From Duganella sp. sic0402 (GTDB lineage: Bacteria > Pseudomonadota > Gammaproteobacteria > Burkholderiales > Burkholderiaceae_D), in contig NZ_JAHUWK010000011.1 in the NCBI RefSeq assembly GCF_019219065.1, positions 169,110-233,109 on the forward strand: a stretch of DNA of 64,000 nt, written 5' to 3'. Positions 8,100 to 16,553 of the stretch are shown here, piece after piece. Position 1 is the stretch's first letter. Every line of letters starts with the position of its first letter. Below the pieces are notes generated by a model that was given only the letters and a program-made list of their open reading frames with translations, was not told where the DNA came from and ran no database searches. Both the position numbers and the translations under genes were made by a program.

Positions 8100-8633
8100 A
8101 TGAAAGCAGTATCTGCAGCCTTGTTCACCCTGATCGCCGCAGCTGGCAGCGCCAGCGCAGCCGAGCAGTCGCCCTGGTATGTCGGCGCCGATATCGGCGC
8201 CCAGACCAGCCGTAGCCATGGCCCCAGCGGCCACGCCTATGTTGGCTATGAACTGGGCAGCGGTCTGAAACTCGACCCGGAACAGCGTCAATCGGTGGAG
8301 ATCGGTGTCTTCAGCCGCGGCCTGTCGGACAACGGCCACGAGGCGCGTGCCAATTCGATCGCCATCAACTGGGCGACGCTGCTGAAAGTGACGGACAAGT
8401 TTTCGGTGGGCGGCCGCCTGGGCGTGCACTACACCACCACCACCATCCGCAATACCGATGTGTGGAGCGAAACGGAGAACAAACCGGGCGTGTTTGCCGG
8501 CGTGGGACTGGCGTACAAGCTGACCCCGAATATCTCGATTACCACCGATGCGACCTATATGCCGCTGCACGTGACCGAGCGCATCAAGTCGAAGGTGCCG
8601 ACCGTGACCGTGGGCCTGCGTTACGCTTTCTGA
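8100..8633 (+). CDS. Small outer-membrane beta-barrel protein
   Basis: Predicted 8-stranded outer-membrane barrel of the OmpA/OmpW-like size class. 177 residues. A signal peptide ends at about residue 20 (SASA/AEQ). The mature part shows alternating amphipathic strands (WYVGADIGAQ, AYVGYELG, VEIGVFSRG, FSVGGRLGVHY, GVFAGVGLAYKL) and ends TVGLRYAF, with the terminal aromatic residue recognised by the BAM machinery. It is divergently transcribed from an XRE regulator. Function is unknown; barrels of this size often act in surface interactions or passage of small hydrophobic compounds. Confidence 0.75.
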   Translation: MKAVSAALFTLIAAAGSASAAEQSPWYVGADIGAQTSRSHGPSGHAYVGYELGSGLKLDPEQRQSVEIGVFSRGLSDNGHEARANSIAINWATLLKVTDKFSVGGRLGVHYTTTTIRNTDVWSETENKPGVFAGVGLAYKLTPNISITTDATYMPLHVTERIKSKVPTVTVGLRYAF

Positions 8634-8646
8634 GGATAACCTGAGA

Positions 8647-8670
8647 GCGGGCGCCAACACCGGCGCCCGC
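8647..8670. terminator. Hairpin between convergent barrel gene and hslU
   Basis: A 9-bp perfect stem (GCGGGCGCC / GGCGCCCGC) with a 6-base loop lies between the two stop codons. There is no T-tract on either side, so it may be a weak or bidirectional terminator or an mRNA 3'-end stabiliser. Confidence 0.5.
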
Positions 8671-8684
8671 TGACGGTTACTGCA

Positions 8685-10028
8685 TTACAGCACGTAGCGC
8701 GACAGGTCCTCGTTGACCGCCAGCGCATCCAGACGCGCATTCACATACGCCGCATCGACCACAATGGTCTTGCCGCTATCTTCGCTGGCCGTAAAGGACA
8801 GCTCTTCCAGCAGTTTTTCCATCACCGTGTACAGCCGGCGCGCGCCGATGTTTTCCGTCCGCTCGTTGACCGAGTAGGCGATCTCCGCCAGGCGGGTGAT
8901 GCCTTCCGGCGAAAATTCCAGCTGGACCTCTTCGGTCGCCAGCAGGGCCTCGTACTGCTTGGTCAGGCAGGCGTCGGTGCTGGTCAGGATACGTTCGAAG
9001 TCGGCGATCGACAGCGATTCCAGCTCGACCCGGATCGGGAAGCGGCCCTGCAATTCCGGGATCAGGTCGGACGGCTTGGCCAGGTGGAAGGCGCCCGAGG
9101 CAATGAACAGGATGTGATCGGTCTTGATCATGCCGTACTTGGTGTTGACGGTGGTACCCTCGACCAGCGGCAGCAGGTCGCGCTGCACGCCGGCACGCGA
9201 GACATCGGCGCCGCCCACCTCCGAACGCGAGGCGATCTTGTCGATCTCGTCGAGGAACACGATGCCGTTCTGCTCGACGTTCTGGATCGCCTTCTGCTTC
9301 ATCTCATCCTCATTGACCAGCTTGGCGGCTTCCTCGTCGATCAGCACCTTCATCGCGTCCTTGATCTTGACCTTGCGCGCCTTCTTGCGCTGCGCGCCGA
9401 TGCCGGAGAACATCGACTTGATCTGCTCGGTCATTTCCTCCATGCCCGGCGGCGCCATGATTTCCATTTGCGGGCCAGCTTCGGCCAGTTCTATTTCGAT
9501 CTCTTTGTCGTCCAGCTCGCCCTGGCGCAGACGCTTGCGGAAGGTCTGGCGGGTGGTGTCGTCCTTCGGCGCATCCGACGAACCCGCACCGGACGGCGTG
9601 AAGCCGAAGTCGCGCGCCGGCGGCAGCAGGATGTCCAGCACGCGGTCTTCCGCCGCGTCCTCGGCGCGGGTGCGCACCTTGGCCATCTCGCCCTGGCGGG
9701 TCTGCTTGACACCGATATCGACCAGGTCGCGGATAATGGTGTCGACATCGCGGCCGACATAGCCGACCTCGGTGAATTTGGTGGCCTCGATCTTGATGAA
9801 GGGCGCATCGGCCAGCTTGGCCAGGCGGCGCGCGATCTCGGTTTTGCCGACGCCGGTCGGGCCGATCATCAGAATGTTTTTCGGCGTGATTTCATGGCGC
9901 AGCGGCTCTTCCACCTGCTGGCGGCGCCAGCGGTTGCGCAGCGCGATGGCGACCGCCTTCTTGGCCTTGCCCTGGCCAACCACATGTTTGTCGAGTTCGC
10001 CGACGATTTCCTGCGGGGTCATGTTCAT
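8685..10028 (-). CDS. hslU: ATP-dependent protease ATPase subunit HslU
   Basis: AAA+ unfoldase of the HslVU (ClpYQ) protease, which unfolds proteins and feeds them to HslV. 447 residues (443 in Escherichia coli). Walker A GPTGVGKT is at 56-63, the pore loop GYVG at 89-92 and Walker B VFLDEIDKIA lies in the middle third. The C-terminus ends in RYVL, matching the tail that docks into HslV. The start MNMTPQEIV is chosen because its ATG overlaps the hslV stop as ATGA, a classic coupling arrangement; an in-frame ATG two codons later (MTPQEIV) is the alternative. Upstream codons in the same frame belong to the end of hslV. Confidence 0.97.
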   Translation of the reverse strand: MNMTPQEIVGELDKHVVGQGKAKKAVAIALRNRWRRQQVEEPLRHEITPKNILMIGPTGVGKTEIARRLAKLADAPFIKIEATKFTEVGYVGRDVDTIIRDLVDIGVKQTRQGEMAKVRTRAEDAAEDRVLDILLPPARDFGFTPSGAGSSDAPKDDTTRQTFRKRLRQGELDDKEIEIELAEAGPQMEIMAPPGMEEMTEQIKSMFSGIGAQRKKARKVKIKDAMKVLIDEEAAKLVNEDEMKQKAIQNVEQNGIVFLDEIDKIASRSEVGGADVSRAGVQRDLLPLVEGTTVNTKYGMIKTDHILFIASGAFHLAKPSDLIPELQGRFPIRVELESLSIADFERILTSTDACLTKQYEALLATEEVQLEFSPEGITRLAEIAYSVNERTENIGARRLYTVMEKLLEELSFTASEDSGKTIVVDAAYVNARLDALAVNEDLSRYVL

Positions 10029-10567
10029 GCTGGGTCCAGTGTTTCGATGATGTGGTTCAGGTTGGTGTAGATGCACAATTCACCAGCGATGGTCAGTGAC
10101 TTTTTGACGACTTCCGCCGGCGACAGTTCCGTGTTTTCTACCAATGCCTTGGCGGCCGATTGCGCGTAGGTACCGCCCGAGCCGATGGCGCCGATGCCGT
10201 CTTCCGGTTCCAGCACGTCGCCGTTGCCGGTGATGACCAGCGTCGATTCGGCGTCGGCCACCAGCAGCATCGCCTCCAGGCGGCGCAGCACGCGGTCGGT
10301 GCGCCAGTCCTTGGCCAGCTCGACCGAGGCGCGCAGCAGATTGCCCTGGTGTTTTTCCAGCTTGCCTTCAAAACGGTCGAGCAGGGTGAAGGCGTCAGCG
10401 GTGCCGCCGGCGAAGCCGACCAGGACCTTGCCCTGGTACACCTTGCGCACCTTGCGGGCGGTGCCCTTCATGACGATATTGCCCAGCGTTACCTGGCCAT
10501 CGCCGCCCAGCGCGACCTGCTTGCCGCGGCGCACGCACAGGATGGTGGTGCCGTGAAATTGTTCCAT
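10025..10567 (-). CDS. hslV: ATP-dependent protease peptidase subunit HslV
   Basis: Threonine peptidase of the HslVU complex, a two-ring relative of the proteasome beta subunit. 180 residues. The catalytic Thr-Thr pair sits at residues 7-8 behind a six-residue propeptide (MEQFHG), as is usual in betaproteobacteria, rather than directly after Met as in E. coli. The following CVRRGKQVALGGDGQ segment and the GTADAFTL motif are standard. It is the first gene of hslVU and overlaps hslU by 4 bases. Heat-shock (sigma32) control is known for E. coli hslVU; I could not identify a convincing sigma32 promoter in the 92 bases upstream. Confidence 0.97.
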   Translation of the reverse strand: MEQFHGTTILCVRRGKQVALGGDGQVTLGNIVMKGTARKVRKVYQGKVLVGFAGGTADAFTLLDRFEGKLEKHQGNLLRASVELAKDWRTDRVLRRLEAMLLVADAESTLVITGNGDVLEPEDGIGAIGSGGTYAQSAAKALVENTELSPAEVVKKSLTIAGELCIYTNLNHIIETLDPA

Positions 10568-10659
10568 AGTGACCTCAAAGTAATGATGCAGACTGCCTCA
10601 AGACTGAAAAGTGGGGCTGGAAACGGGAATTGCAAGTTTGCAGTGCTGAATTACGGTGC

Positions 10660-11946
10660 TTAATACTTGTGCGGATAGATGCTTGCCAGACTGGCGTAGC
10701 CTAGCAATTTAAACAAGCTTGCAACCAGGTGATTAACATCGCGGAACGCGATTTTCCGGCCCGGCGCTAGCGCTGCGAGCACAGTGTGCAGCTGAATTGC
10801 GCTATCGTAATCGATGCGCGCCAGCCGCGAACAATCGAACACCAGCGCCGGATAGGTATCAGCATACTGCTGTATCGCAGGGAGTAAAGGTCCAAGTTGC
10901 TGTTCGATCAGCGGCGGCAGCATGAAGCGGTCTGGCGAGGAAAGCTGAGGCTGTGCCGGGGCCATCGCCACCTTGCGCGGCGGTGTGAACGATGGCGGCG
11001 ATACCTCGAATGTCACGCAATAGTCCATGGCGGTCTGCTCGTATTCCTTTTCGCGGTTTTGCAGCTGTAGCAATTCCAGCAATAGCAACCACGGTGCCGC
11101 GCCGCCGCCACGCTGACCGACCGCGATGCTGTCGCGCAGCAGCGCCGCCAGCGCCGCTGCACCGGCCAGTATCAGCTCGCGCTGGCGCGCCTGCAAGCGA
11201 TGCAGTGCCGCCAGCAGCAGCGCACAGCCATCGGCGCTGACCGCGCTGACGCGGCTGAACTCCAGCCGCAGCAATGGGCTGTCCTCGGCCAGCTGGTAGA
11301 GCCGCTGCAACTGCGGCGCAATCTGCTGATCCAGCATGCCGGCCAGCGCGATGGTCGGCGTCAGCCCGCTCCAGTCCGGCGTGGCGGCAGCAGGCTGTGG
11401 CGGTTGCCGCGCTTGCCATGACGGCGGCGAGGTTTCAAAGGTGCTGGTGTAGTCGATCGACAGATTGTCGAAAGCGTCCTGCTGGCCGCTGGCCTGATAG
11501 AAATCGAACAGCATCCACCAGGCGCTGCGCTCGCTGTTCAGATGGTTGGCTTGCGTCACGGCTTCCAGCAGCATCTGCAGGGCGGCGGCGGTCTGGCCGT
11601 TGGCGTACAGGATGGCGATTTCGTCGATGGCGGGCGCGTCATGCACCAGTGGCGCATCGCTGACCATCAGCAGCGTGGTGGCGATGCCGTCCAGCGTTTC
11701 ATCCGCTGACCGCACGCGCGCCGGACGCTGGCTGCCCCAGGCCGGCTCCGCCAGATTGAAGATGTCGGCCGCCATCGCCGATTCAATCGCGTCGATTTTC
11801 ATGGCGGTGGCACGGGCGATCTCGCGCTGGCGCGCGGCCTGGCTATGGCGCGCCGCTGCATTGCTGGCGGCCAGCCGCGCCTGTTCGTCGTCGCTCAACG
11901 GCGGCGCAGCGGCCTTCTTGAAGAGTGAGAACAATCCCATGCCCAT
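10660..11946 (-). CDS. Tandem-module STAS-like protein
   Basis: 428-residue cytoplasmic protein of unknown function. After a short Lys/Ala-rich start (MGMGLFSLFKK) and a helical region rich in Ala/Arg, it holds two copies of one arrangement: a TPR-like helical pair closed by a conserved tag (DYTSTFETSPPSW about 170-182; DYCVTFEVSPPSF about 310-322), each followed by a STAS-like domain. The second STAS-like domain (about 345-428) contains LVFDCSRLARIDYDSA and a typical ILxxxG-like end. STAS domains mediate protein interactions in anti-sigma antagonists and Mla transporters, but here there are no partner kinases or phosphatases. The ATG is the first of MGMG; the third codon is an alternative. 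It lies between hslV and dksA, all on one strand. Confidence 0.7.
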   Translation of the reverse strand: MGMGLFSLFKKAAAPPLSDDEQARLAASNAAARHSQAARQREIARATAMKIDAIESAMAADIFNLAEPAWGSQRPARVRSADETLDGIATTLLMVSDAPLVHDAPAIDEIAILYANGQTAAALQMLLEAVTQANHLNSERSAWWMLFDFYQASGQQDAFDNLSIDYTSTFETSPPSWQARQPPQPAAATPDWSGLTPTIALAGMLDQQIAPQLQRLYQLAEDSPLLRLEFSRVSAVSADGCALLLAALHRLQARQRELILAGAAALAALLRDSIAVGQRGGGAAPWLLLLELLQLQNREKEYEQTAMDYCVTFEVSPPSFTPPRKVAMAPAQPQLSSPDRFMLPPLIEQQLGPLLPAIQQYADTYPALVFDCSRLARIDYDSAIQLHTVLAALAPGRKIAFRDVNHLVASLFKLLGYASLASIYPHKY

Positions 11947-12008
11947 AGTGTAGCTGCAAGCATCAGCCTTGCCGCATTACCTATCAGATGGGAAACGCAA
12001 ATTTACGT

Positions 12009-12042
12009 AAAAAAAGCACGCGGTGTCAGGCGCGTGCTTTTT
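12009..12042 (-). terminator. Rho-independent terminator of dksA
   Basis: Read on the minus strand, a 12-bp perfect stem (core GCACGCG / CGCGTGC flanked by A/T pairs) with an 8-base loop is followed by seven T residues. It begins 17 bases after the dksA stop codon. Confidence 0.9.
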
Positions 12043-12059
12043 GTCGGCGTTGCAGCGAA

Positions 12060-12503
12060 TTAATCGCCGTACAGCTTTTGCTTCAGTTCGCGGCGCTGTT
12101 GCGCTTCCAGCGACAGGGTGGCGGTCGGGCGGGCGATCAGGCGCGGAATGCCGATCGGCTCGCCGGTTTCCTCGCACCAGCCGTAGTCGTTGTTGTCGAT
12201 GGCAACGATGGACTGCTGCACTTTTTTCAGCAGCTTGCGTTCGCGGTCGCGGGTGCGCAGCTCCAGTGCGTGCTCTTCTTCGATGGTGGCGCGGTCGGCA
12301 GGGTCCGGCACAAGCACGGTTTCGCGCAGGTGTTCGGTGGTTTCGCCGGCGTTTTTCAGCAGCTCTTTTTCCAGCGTTTGCAGCTTGGCCTTGAAGAACG
12401 CCATTTGCGCTGGATTCATGTAGTCCTTGTCATCCATCTTCAGAATTTCTTCTTCGGTCAGGACGCGCTCGGCGGCAGGGGTCGATTTATTAGTTTTGGT
12501 CAT
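12060..12503 (-). CDS. dksA: RNA polymerase-binding transcription factor DksA (zinc-finger-degenerate form)
   Basis: Secondary-channel factor that works with ppGpp on RNA polymerase, repressing stable-RNA promoters and activating amino-acid biosynthesis. 147 residues. The coiled coil spans about 30-105 and carries the conserved tip DPADRATIEEE, including the Asp-x-x-Asp acidic pair. The C-terminal globule keeps the DksA fold signature (GEPIGIPRLIARPTATL), but only one of the four zinc cysteines remains: the pattern is C-x-x-T and S-x-x-A rather than two C-x-x-C pairs. This is a known betaproteobacterial variant. A strong terminator follows, and cobW-type and STAS genes flank it. Confidence 0.95.
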   Translation of the reverse strand: MTKTNKSTPAAERVLTEEEILKMDDKDYMNPAQMAFFKAKLQTLEKELLKNAGETTEHLRETVLVPDPADRATIEEEHALELRTRDRERKLLKKVQQSIVAIDNNDYGWCEETGEPIGIPRLIARPTATLSLEAQQRRELKQKLYGD

Positions 12504-12593
12504 AACTTCGCTTACCTTCGATACGACAGAGTTTTCAAATTAATCAGCCCAGATTTTGTGGCTATTTAGCCATCCCCACAAAACCGGGATAGT

Positions 12594-13670
12594 TTATACC
12601 AGACATTGTTCTAAACCGCTAATAAAGATGTCTTTAGGCAGATTTTTACCTATAAATACCATTTTGCTGCCACGAACGTCGTTTTCTCCCCATTTCGTTC
12701 CCAGGTCGCTGCCCATGATCTGGTGCACGCCCTGGAACACTACCTTGCGATCCGCGTCCTGCATGAACAATACGCCTTTGTAGCGCAGCATGCGAGGACC
12801 GTAGACATTCACCAGGCCGCCGAGGAACTCGTCCAGCTTGGCGGTGTCGAACGGCCGGTTGCTTTTGAACACGAAAGCAGCGATGTCGTCGCTGTGGTGG
12901 CCATGATGGTGATCGTGATGGTCGTGGTTGCAGTGCGCATCATGCTCATGGCCGTGATGGTGATGATGGCCGCAATGCTCATCGTGGACGTGACCTTCCT
13001 CGTGGGCCAGGTCAGTCAGCAGGAAATCCGGGTCCAGTTCCAGCTTGTCGTTGAGGTTGAAGCCTTTCAGGTCCAGCACCTCGCTGATCGGCGCGCGGCC
13101 AAAGTCGGACTTGCTGACCGGCGCGCGCGGGTTCATGCGTGTCAGGCGGGTGGTCAGCGCGGCCAGTTCCGCTTCGCTGACCAGGTCGGTCTTGGACAGC
13201 AGAATTTTGTCGGCGAAACCAACCTGGCGCTGCGCTTCCTCATGCTGGTCCAGCTGCGCCATGGCGTGGCGGGCATCCACCACGGTTACTACTGCGTCAA
13301 GCATGTAGTGAGCGCCCACTTCCTCGTCAACGAAGAAGGTCTGCGCCACAGGGCCGGGATTGGCCAGGCCGGTAGTCTCGATGACCACGCGGTCGAACTG
13401 GATTTCACCGGCTTCGCGCTTTTGCGCCAGGCTGCTCAGCGCGACGATCAAGTCGCCGCGCACGGTGCAGCAGATGCAGCCGTTATTCATTTCCACGATC
13501 TGCTCGCCGCTGTCCTGGACCAGGATTTCGTTGTCGATGTTTTCCTGGCCGAACTCGTTTTCGATGACGGCGATGCGCATGCCGTGCTGTTCCTGCAGGA
13601 TACGGTTCAGCAGCGTAGTCTTGCCGGCGCCCAGGAAGCCGGTCAGGATGGTGGTGGGTATCATAGCCAT
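12594..13670 (-). CDS. CobW/COG0523-family metal-binding GTPase
   Basis: G3E-family P-loop GTPase, thought to insert or deliver metal ions (Zn, Co or Fe) to client proteins. 358 residues. Walker A GFLGAGKT is at 11-18, the metal-site motif C-x-C-C at C65/C67/C68, and a KTDL-type nucleotide specificity motif (LLSKTDL) lies near residue 160. A His/Asp-rich insert of about 40 residues follows at about 225-265 and is probably a metal-gathering loop. The CobW C-terminal domain fills the rest. Such His-rich forms are often zinc-related and Zur-controlled; I searched the upstream bases and saw no clear Zur palindrome. It lies upstream of dksA on the same strand with an 90-base gap. Confidence 0.9.
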   Translation of the reverse strand: MAMIPTTILTGFLGAGKTTLLNRILQEQHGMRIAVIENEFGQENIDNEILVQDSGEQIVEMNNGCICCTVRGDLIVALSSLAQKREAGEIQFDRVVIETTGLANPGPVAQTFFVDEEVGAHYMLDAVVTVVDARHAMAQLDQHEEAQRQVGFADKILLSKTDLVSEAELAALTTRLTRMNPRAPVSKSDFGRAPISEVLDLKGFNLNDKLELDPDFLLTDLAHEEGHVHDEHCGHHHHHGHEHDAHCNHDHHDHHHGHHSDDIAAFVFKSNRPFDTAKLDEFLGGLVNVYGPRMLRYKGVLFMQDADRKVVFQGVHQIMGSDLGTKWGENDVRGSKMVFIGKNLPKDIFISGLEQCLV

Positions 13671-13773
13671 GTGGTTGTCTTATTTCAAAATGCGTTCATG
13701 CAATCGGCTGATTATGCCGGAATTTTCCGAACGCTAGCAATTCGCCCGATTGAGCAATATCAGCACAGGTGTG

Positions 13774-14709
13774 CTATTTCACTTTGGCGCGTGGGTGGGC
13801 TTTATCGTACACCTCGGCCAGGTGCTGGAAGTCCAGCGCAGTATAAACCTGCGTCGAGCTGATGCTGGCGTGGCCCAGCATTTCCTGCACCGCCCGCAAG
13901 TCGCCAGAAGATTGCAGCACATGCGAGGCGAACGAGTGGCGCAGCATATGCGGGTGCACATGCACAGGCGCGCCATGGGCCACGCCGTGCTGCTGCAGCC
14001 GCTGCTGGATCACCCGTGGCGAGACGCGGGTGGCGCGCGTGCTGACGAACAGCGCGTCGCTGCCATCGGTGGGAGCAGGGCGCACCGCCAGCCAGGCTTG
14101 CAGCGCCTCCATGGCGGCCGAACCGACCGGCACCACGCGCCGTTTGTTGCCCTTGCCGGTGACGATGACCTCGTGGTTGCCGATTTCTACCCAGCCGAGG
14201 CTGCTCTTGCCGGGCGTCAGGTCCAGCCCAGCAAGCTCGGAGACGCGCAGGCCGCTGGAGTACAGCAGCTCGAACATGGCGCGGTTGCACAAATCGGCCG
14301 GCTCGGCGGCATTGCCGGCGGCGGGCCGGGATGGCGCCACTAGTTGCACGGCGTCATCCACCGACAGCGCGCGTGGCAGCGTTTTGGCTTGCTTGGGCGC
14401 ACGCACGCCTTGCACCGGATTGGCAGCCAAGGGAATCTGTTCGCCCAGCCAGTTGAAAAAGCCGCGCCAGCTGGACAGCTTGCGGGCAATCGAACGGGGA
14501 TCGAGCTGTTGCGCGTGCAGTTTGGCGGTCAGGCGGCGCACCGCGTGATGGTCGAGCGCGGGCCATTCCTGGGCGCCGGACAGCGCTGCCAGCTCCTGCA
14601 AGTCACGGGCGTAGGCGGCGGTGGTGTGCTTCGACAGCTGGCGCGCACCGCTCAGGTGGGCCAGGTAGGCGTCGATCCAGGCCAGCTTGCTGTCTGGAGC
14701 GTCGCTCAT
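13774..14709 (-). CDS. xerC: Tyrosine recombinase XerC
   Basis: Site-specific recombinase that, with XerD, resolves chromosome dimers at dif near the division septum. 311 residues. N-terminal SAM-like DNA-binding domain (about 8-95) and C-terminal catalytic domain with all residues in place: Arg155 (SGLRVSEL), Lys186 (VTGKGNK), His254 and Arg257 (HPHMLRH), His280 (LGHAS) and the nucleophile Tyr289 (QVYTAL). The DUF484 gene lies immediately upstream with a 10-base gap, the same pairing seen in gammaproteobacteria, which separates this gene from phage or integron integrases. Confidence 0.95.
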   Translation of the reverse strand: MSDAPDSKLAWIDAYLAHLSGARQLSKHTTAAYARDLQELAALSGAQEWPALDHHAVRRLTAKLHAQQLDPRSIARKLSSWRGFFNWLGEQIPLAANPVQGVRAPKQAKTLPRALSVDDAVQLVAPSRPAAGNAAEPADLCNRAMFELLYSSGLRVSELAGLDLTPGKSSLGWVEIGNHEVIVTGKGNKRRVVPVGSAAMEALQAWLAVRPAPTDGSDALFVSTRATRVSPRVIQQRLQQHGVAHGAPVHVHPHMLRHSFASHVLQSSGDLRAVQEMLGHASISSTQVYTALDFQHLAEVYDKAHPRAKVK

Positions 14710-14719
14710 CGGCTAGGCC

Positions 14720-15388
14720 TCAGGCCAGCAGCCAGGCCAGCGCGGTGCTGGAGGTTTCGCCGATGTGGACCAGGAAGTCGGTCGCCATCAGCGAGGTGAA
14801 GCGGTTGGCGTCCTGCGAACCCATGATCAGCAGGCCGAAGGCCTGTTTGTCGCCCGGCTTGCGCAGCGGGATGATGACGGTCGATACCACCGCGCTTGGA
14901 TCGTCCAGCCAGCGCACCGCTTCAAAGTCCTTGTTGGCGCCGCAGTATGGTGCATGCAGGCTGTTGGCGAAGATGCGGGCGTCTTCCGATACGCCCTTGA
15001 CGAACCATTCGTCCTGGTAGTCCGGCGCTGCGCCCCACAGGCGCACGGTTGCCTGCGGCACGTCGAAGGCGGTTTTCAGGCCATTGGTGACGGCGTGCGG
15101 CATCGAACCGATGTCTTCCGATTGCAGCAGGATCTGGGTCCAGCGGTGGAATTTGTTGGCGATGGCTTCGTTTTCCGACGCCAGGCGCATCAGGTTGCTC
15201 ATGCGCAGTTCCAGCGTCTTGTATTTGTCGCGCAACACTTCCATCTGGCGCTCCTGCAGCGAAACAGCGCGGCCGGTCAGCGGGCTGGCCAGTTTGATTT
15301 CACCCAGCAAGTCAGCATGCTCTTCGAAGAACTGCGGGTTATCGGTCAGGAATTGTGCGACGAGTGTGGAATCCAGAGGGGAGGTCAT
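14720..15388 (-). CDS. DUF484 family protein
   Basis: Cytoplasmic protein of 222 residues with an N-terminal helical part carrying the DUF484 signature (VAQFLTDNPQFFEEHADLL, then LQERQMEVLRDKY), a coiled-coil linker (about 45-80), and a GAF-like domain (about 85-220). The family (E. coli YigA) is of unknown function and is almost always next to xerC, as here. Whether it affects recombination or is just genomically linked is not known. Confidence 0.9.
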   Translation of the reverse strand: MTSPLDSTLVAQFLTDNPQFFEEHADLLGEIKLASPLTGRAVSLQERQMEVLRDKYKTLELRMSNLMRLASENEAIANKFHRWTQILLQSEDIGSMPHAVTNGLKTAFDVPQATVRLWGAAPDYQDEWFVKGVSEDARIFANSLHAPYCGANKDFEAVRWLDDPSAVVSTVIIPLRKPGDKQAFGLLIMGSQDANRFTSLMATDFLVHIGETSSTALAWLLA

Positions 15389-15428
15389 GAGTTACTTTGT
15401 ATGCGAGGTTGGTGTGCAATTCTAAACG

Positions 15429-15460
15429 AAAAAAAACGGGCATGGTGGACCCATGCCCGT
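15429..15460 (-). terminator. Rho-independent terminator of the porin gene
   Basis: On the minus strand, a 10-bp perfect stem (ACGGGCATGG / CCATGCCCGT) with a 5-base loop runs straight into eight T residues. It starts 40 bases after the porin stop codon and separates it from the DUF484-xerC pair. Confidence 0.92.
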
Positions 15461-15500
15461 CATTCCCAGCCCACGCCGGCAGTTCTGGCGCCTGCTCAGC

Positions 15501-16553
15501 TTAAAAATTGTGGTGGATGCCGATGCTGTAGAAATTGAAGGTGGTGGTCGATGTGGCCTTGCGGCGCGTGCCATCGACATACACATAGGTGCGCGGCGAC
15601 AGGTTGTAGTCGTAGCCGAGCGAAAATTGCCTGGTTTTGGCGATGGTCGGCAGGTTCAGCGCATTGTCCGGCGTTTTGTGGCCGAAGCCGGCGCGCACCA
15701 TGCCCAGGCCAATATTGTAGTTTGCACCGATCATCCAGGCCTTGGTGATGGGATTGATGGGCAGACTGTAATCCTGATCCTGGCGCTGGTAGGTGGCCAT
15801 CAGCTTCAGGTCATTGATCGGCTTGAACGAGGCGCCAACCGACCACAGCTTGGTGGACACGGCGTTGCGCTCGACCGCTGCGTAGGCTGCAAACGGCCCC
15901 TGGGTGGCGGTGGCGCTGACCGAGTAGGGATACACCGGCGCCATGCTATTGGCAGGGAATTGCGGCGCGGCTGCAGTGCCGCGGCCGATGATAGCCGGAT
16001 TGTTGTTGGCTTCGCGCGAGGCCACGGTGACGTTGAGCTGGAAGATGTTGCCGATCACCGGCGTGTTGTAGAACACCGCGTTGGAGTAGCGGTTCAGCGA
16101 ATTGCCGGCCACGCTCATCGGATCGCTGGTGTAGCCGGCCACTTGCAGGTCGGTCTGGTAGCCGGCTACCGCCGGCATGCCGGACCATGGCTCAAACGCG
16201 GTGCTGGTTTCCTGGAAGGCGGTCAGGCCGCGCCCCAGGCGCAGCGTGCCGAAATCACCTTGCAGGCCGACCCGGCTCTGGCCCTGGAACAGCGGCCGCA
16301 CGGTGCTTTCAATGACGCCGGTGTCCGGCTCGTAGCGGATCTCCAGCTGGAACAGCGCTTTCAGGCCACTGCCGAGATCTTCCACGCCACGGAAGCCCAG
16401 CTTGTTGTTATCGCGCTTGCCGACCGCGGTGATGTCGGTATCCGTGCGGCGCGATACACCGGCGTCCAGCGTGCCGTAGATGGTGACGGAGGATTGCGCC
16501 TGCGCGCCGCAACACACCCCTGTCAGCGCCAGGGCCACCAAAGTCTTTTTCAT
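15501..16553 (-). CDS. Omp32-type general porin
   Basis: Trimeric 16-stranded outer-membrane porin of the betaproteobacterial Gram-negative porin family. 350 residues with a signal peptide (MKKTLVALALTG to about residue 19, AQA/QSS). The mature start SSVTIYGTLDAGV and the following NKLGFRGVEDLGSGLKALFQ segment are the family hallmark; strands repeat every 8-12 residues and the protein ends in Phe (IGIHHNF). A strong terminator follows. These porins pass small anions and organic acids; the substrate preference cannot be read from sequence. Confidence 0.92.
   Translation of the reverse strand: MKKTLVALALTGVCCGAQAQSSVTIYGTLDAGVSRRTDTDITAVGKRDNNKLGFRGVEDLGSGLKALFQLEIRYEPDTGVIESTVRPLFQGQSRVGLQGDFGTLRLGRGLTAFQETSTAFEPWSGMPAVAGYQTDLQVAGYTSDPMSVAGNSLNRYSNAVFYNTPVIGNIFQLNVTVASREANNNPAIIGRGTAAAPQFPANSMAPVYPYSVSATATQGPFAAYAAVERNAVSTKLWSVGASFKPINDLKLMATYQRQDQDYSLPINPITKAWMIGANYNIGLGMVRAGFGHKTPDNALNLPTIAKTRQFSLGYDYNLSPRTYVYVDGTRRKATSTTTFNFYSIGIHHNF

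Noticed and set aside
8520..8532. CTGACCCCG in the small barrel gene and again near 46998, considered as more palindrome-arm copies
   Set aside because: Only nine bases match and both are ordinary in-frame Leu-Thr-Pro codons; the match does not extend as it does at 59380.
12060..12503. dksA considered a pseudogene because three zinc cysteines are missing
   Set aside because: The frame, coiled-coil tip with both Asp residues and C-terminus are intact, and the same substitutions are known in betaproteobacterial DksA.
12880..12990. Repetitive CATGATGGTGATCGTG-like stretch, considered as a DNA repeat element
   Set aside because: It is the codon run for the His/Asp-rich metal loop of the CobW protein, in frame, with no copies elsewhere.
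13774..14709. Tyrosine recombinase considered as a mobile-element integrase with an att site
   Set aside because: It is adjacent to DUF484, has the XerC sequence type and no direct repeats or tRNA target beside it.
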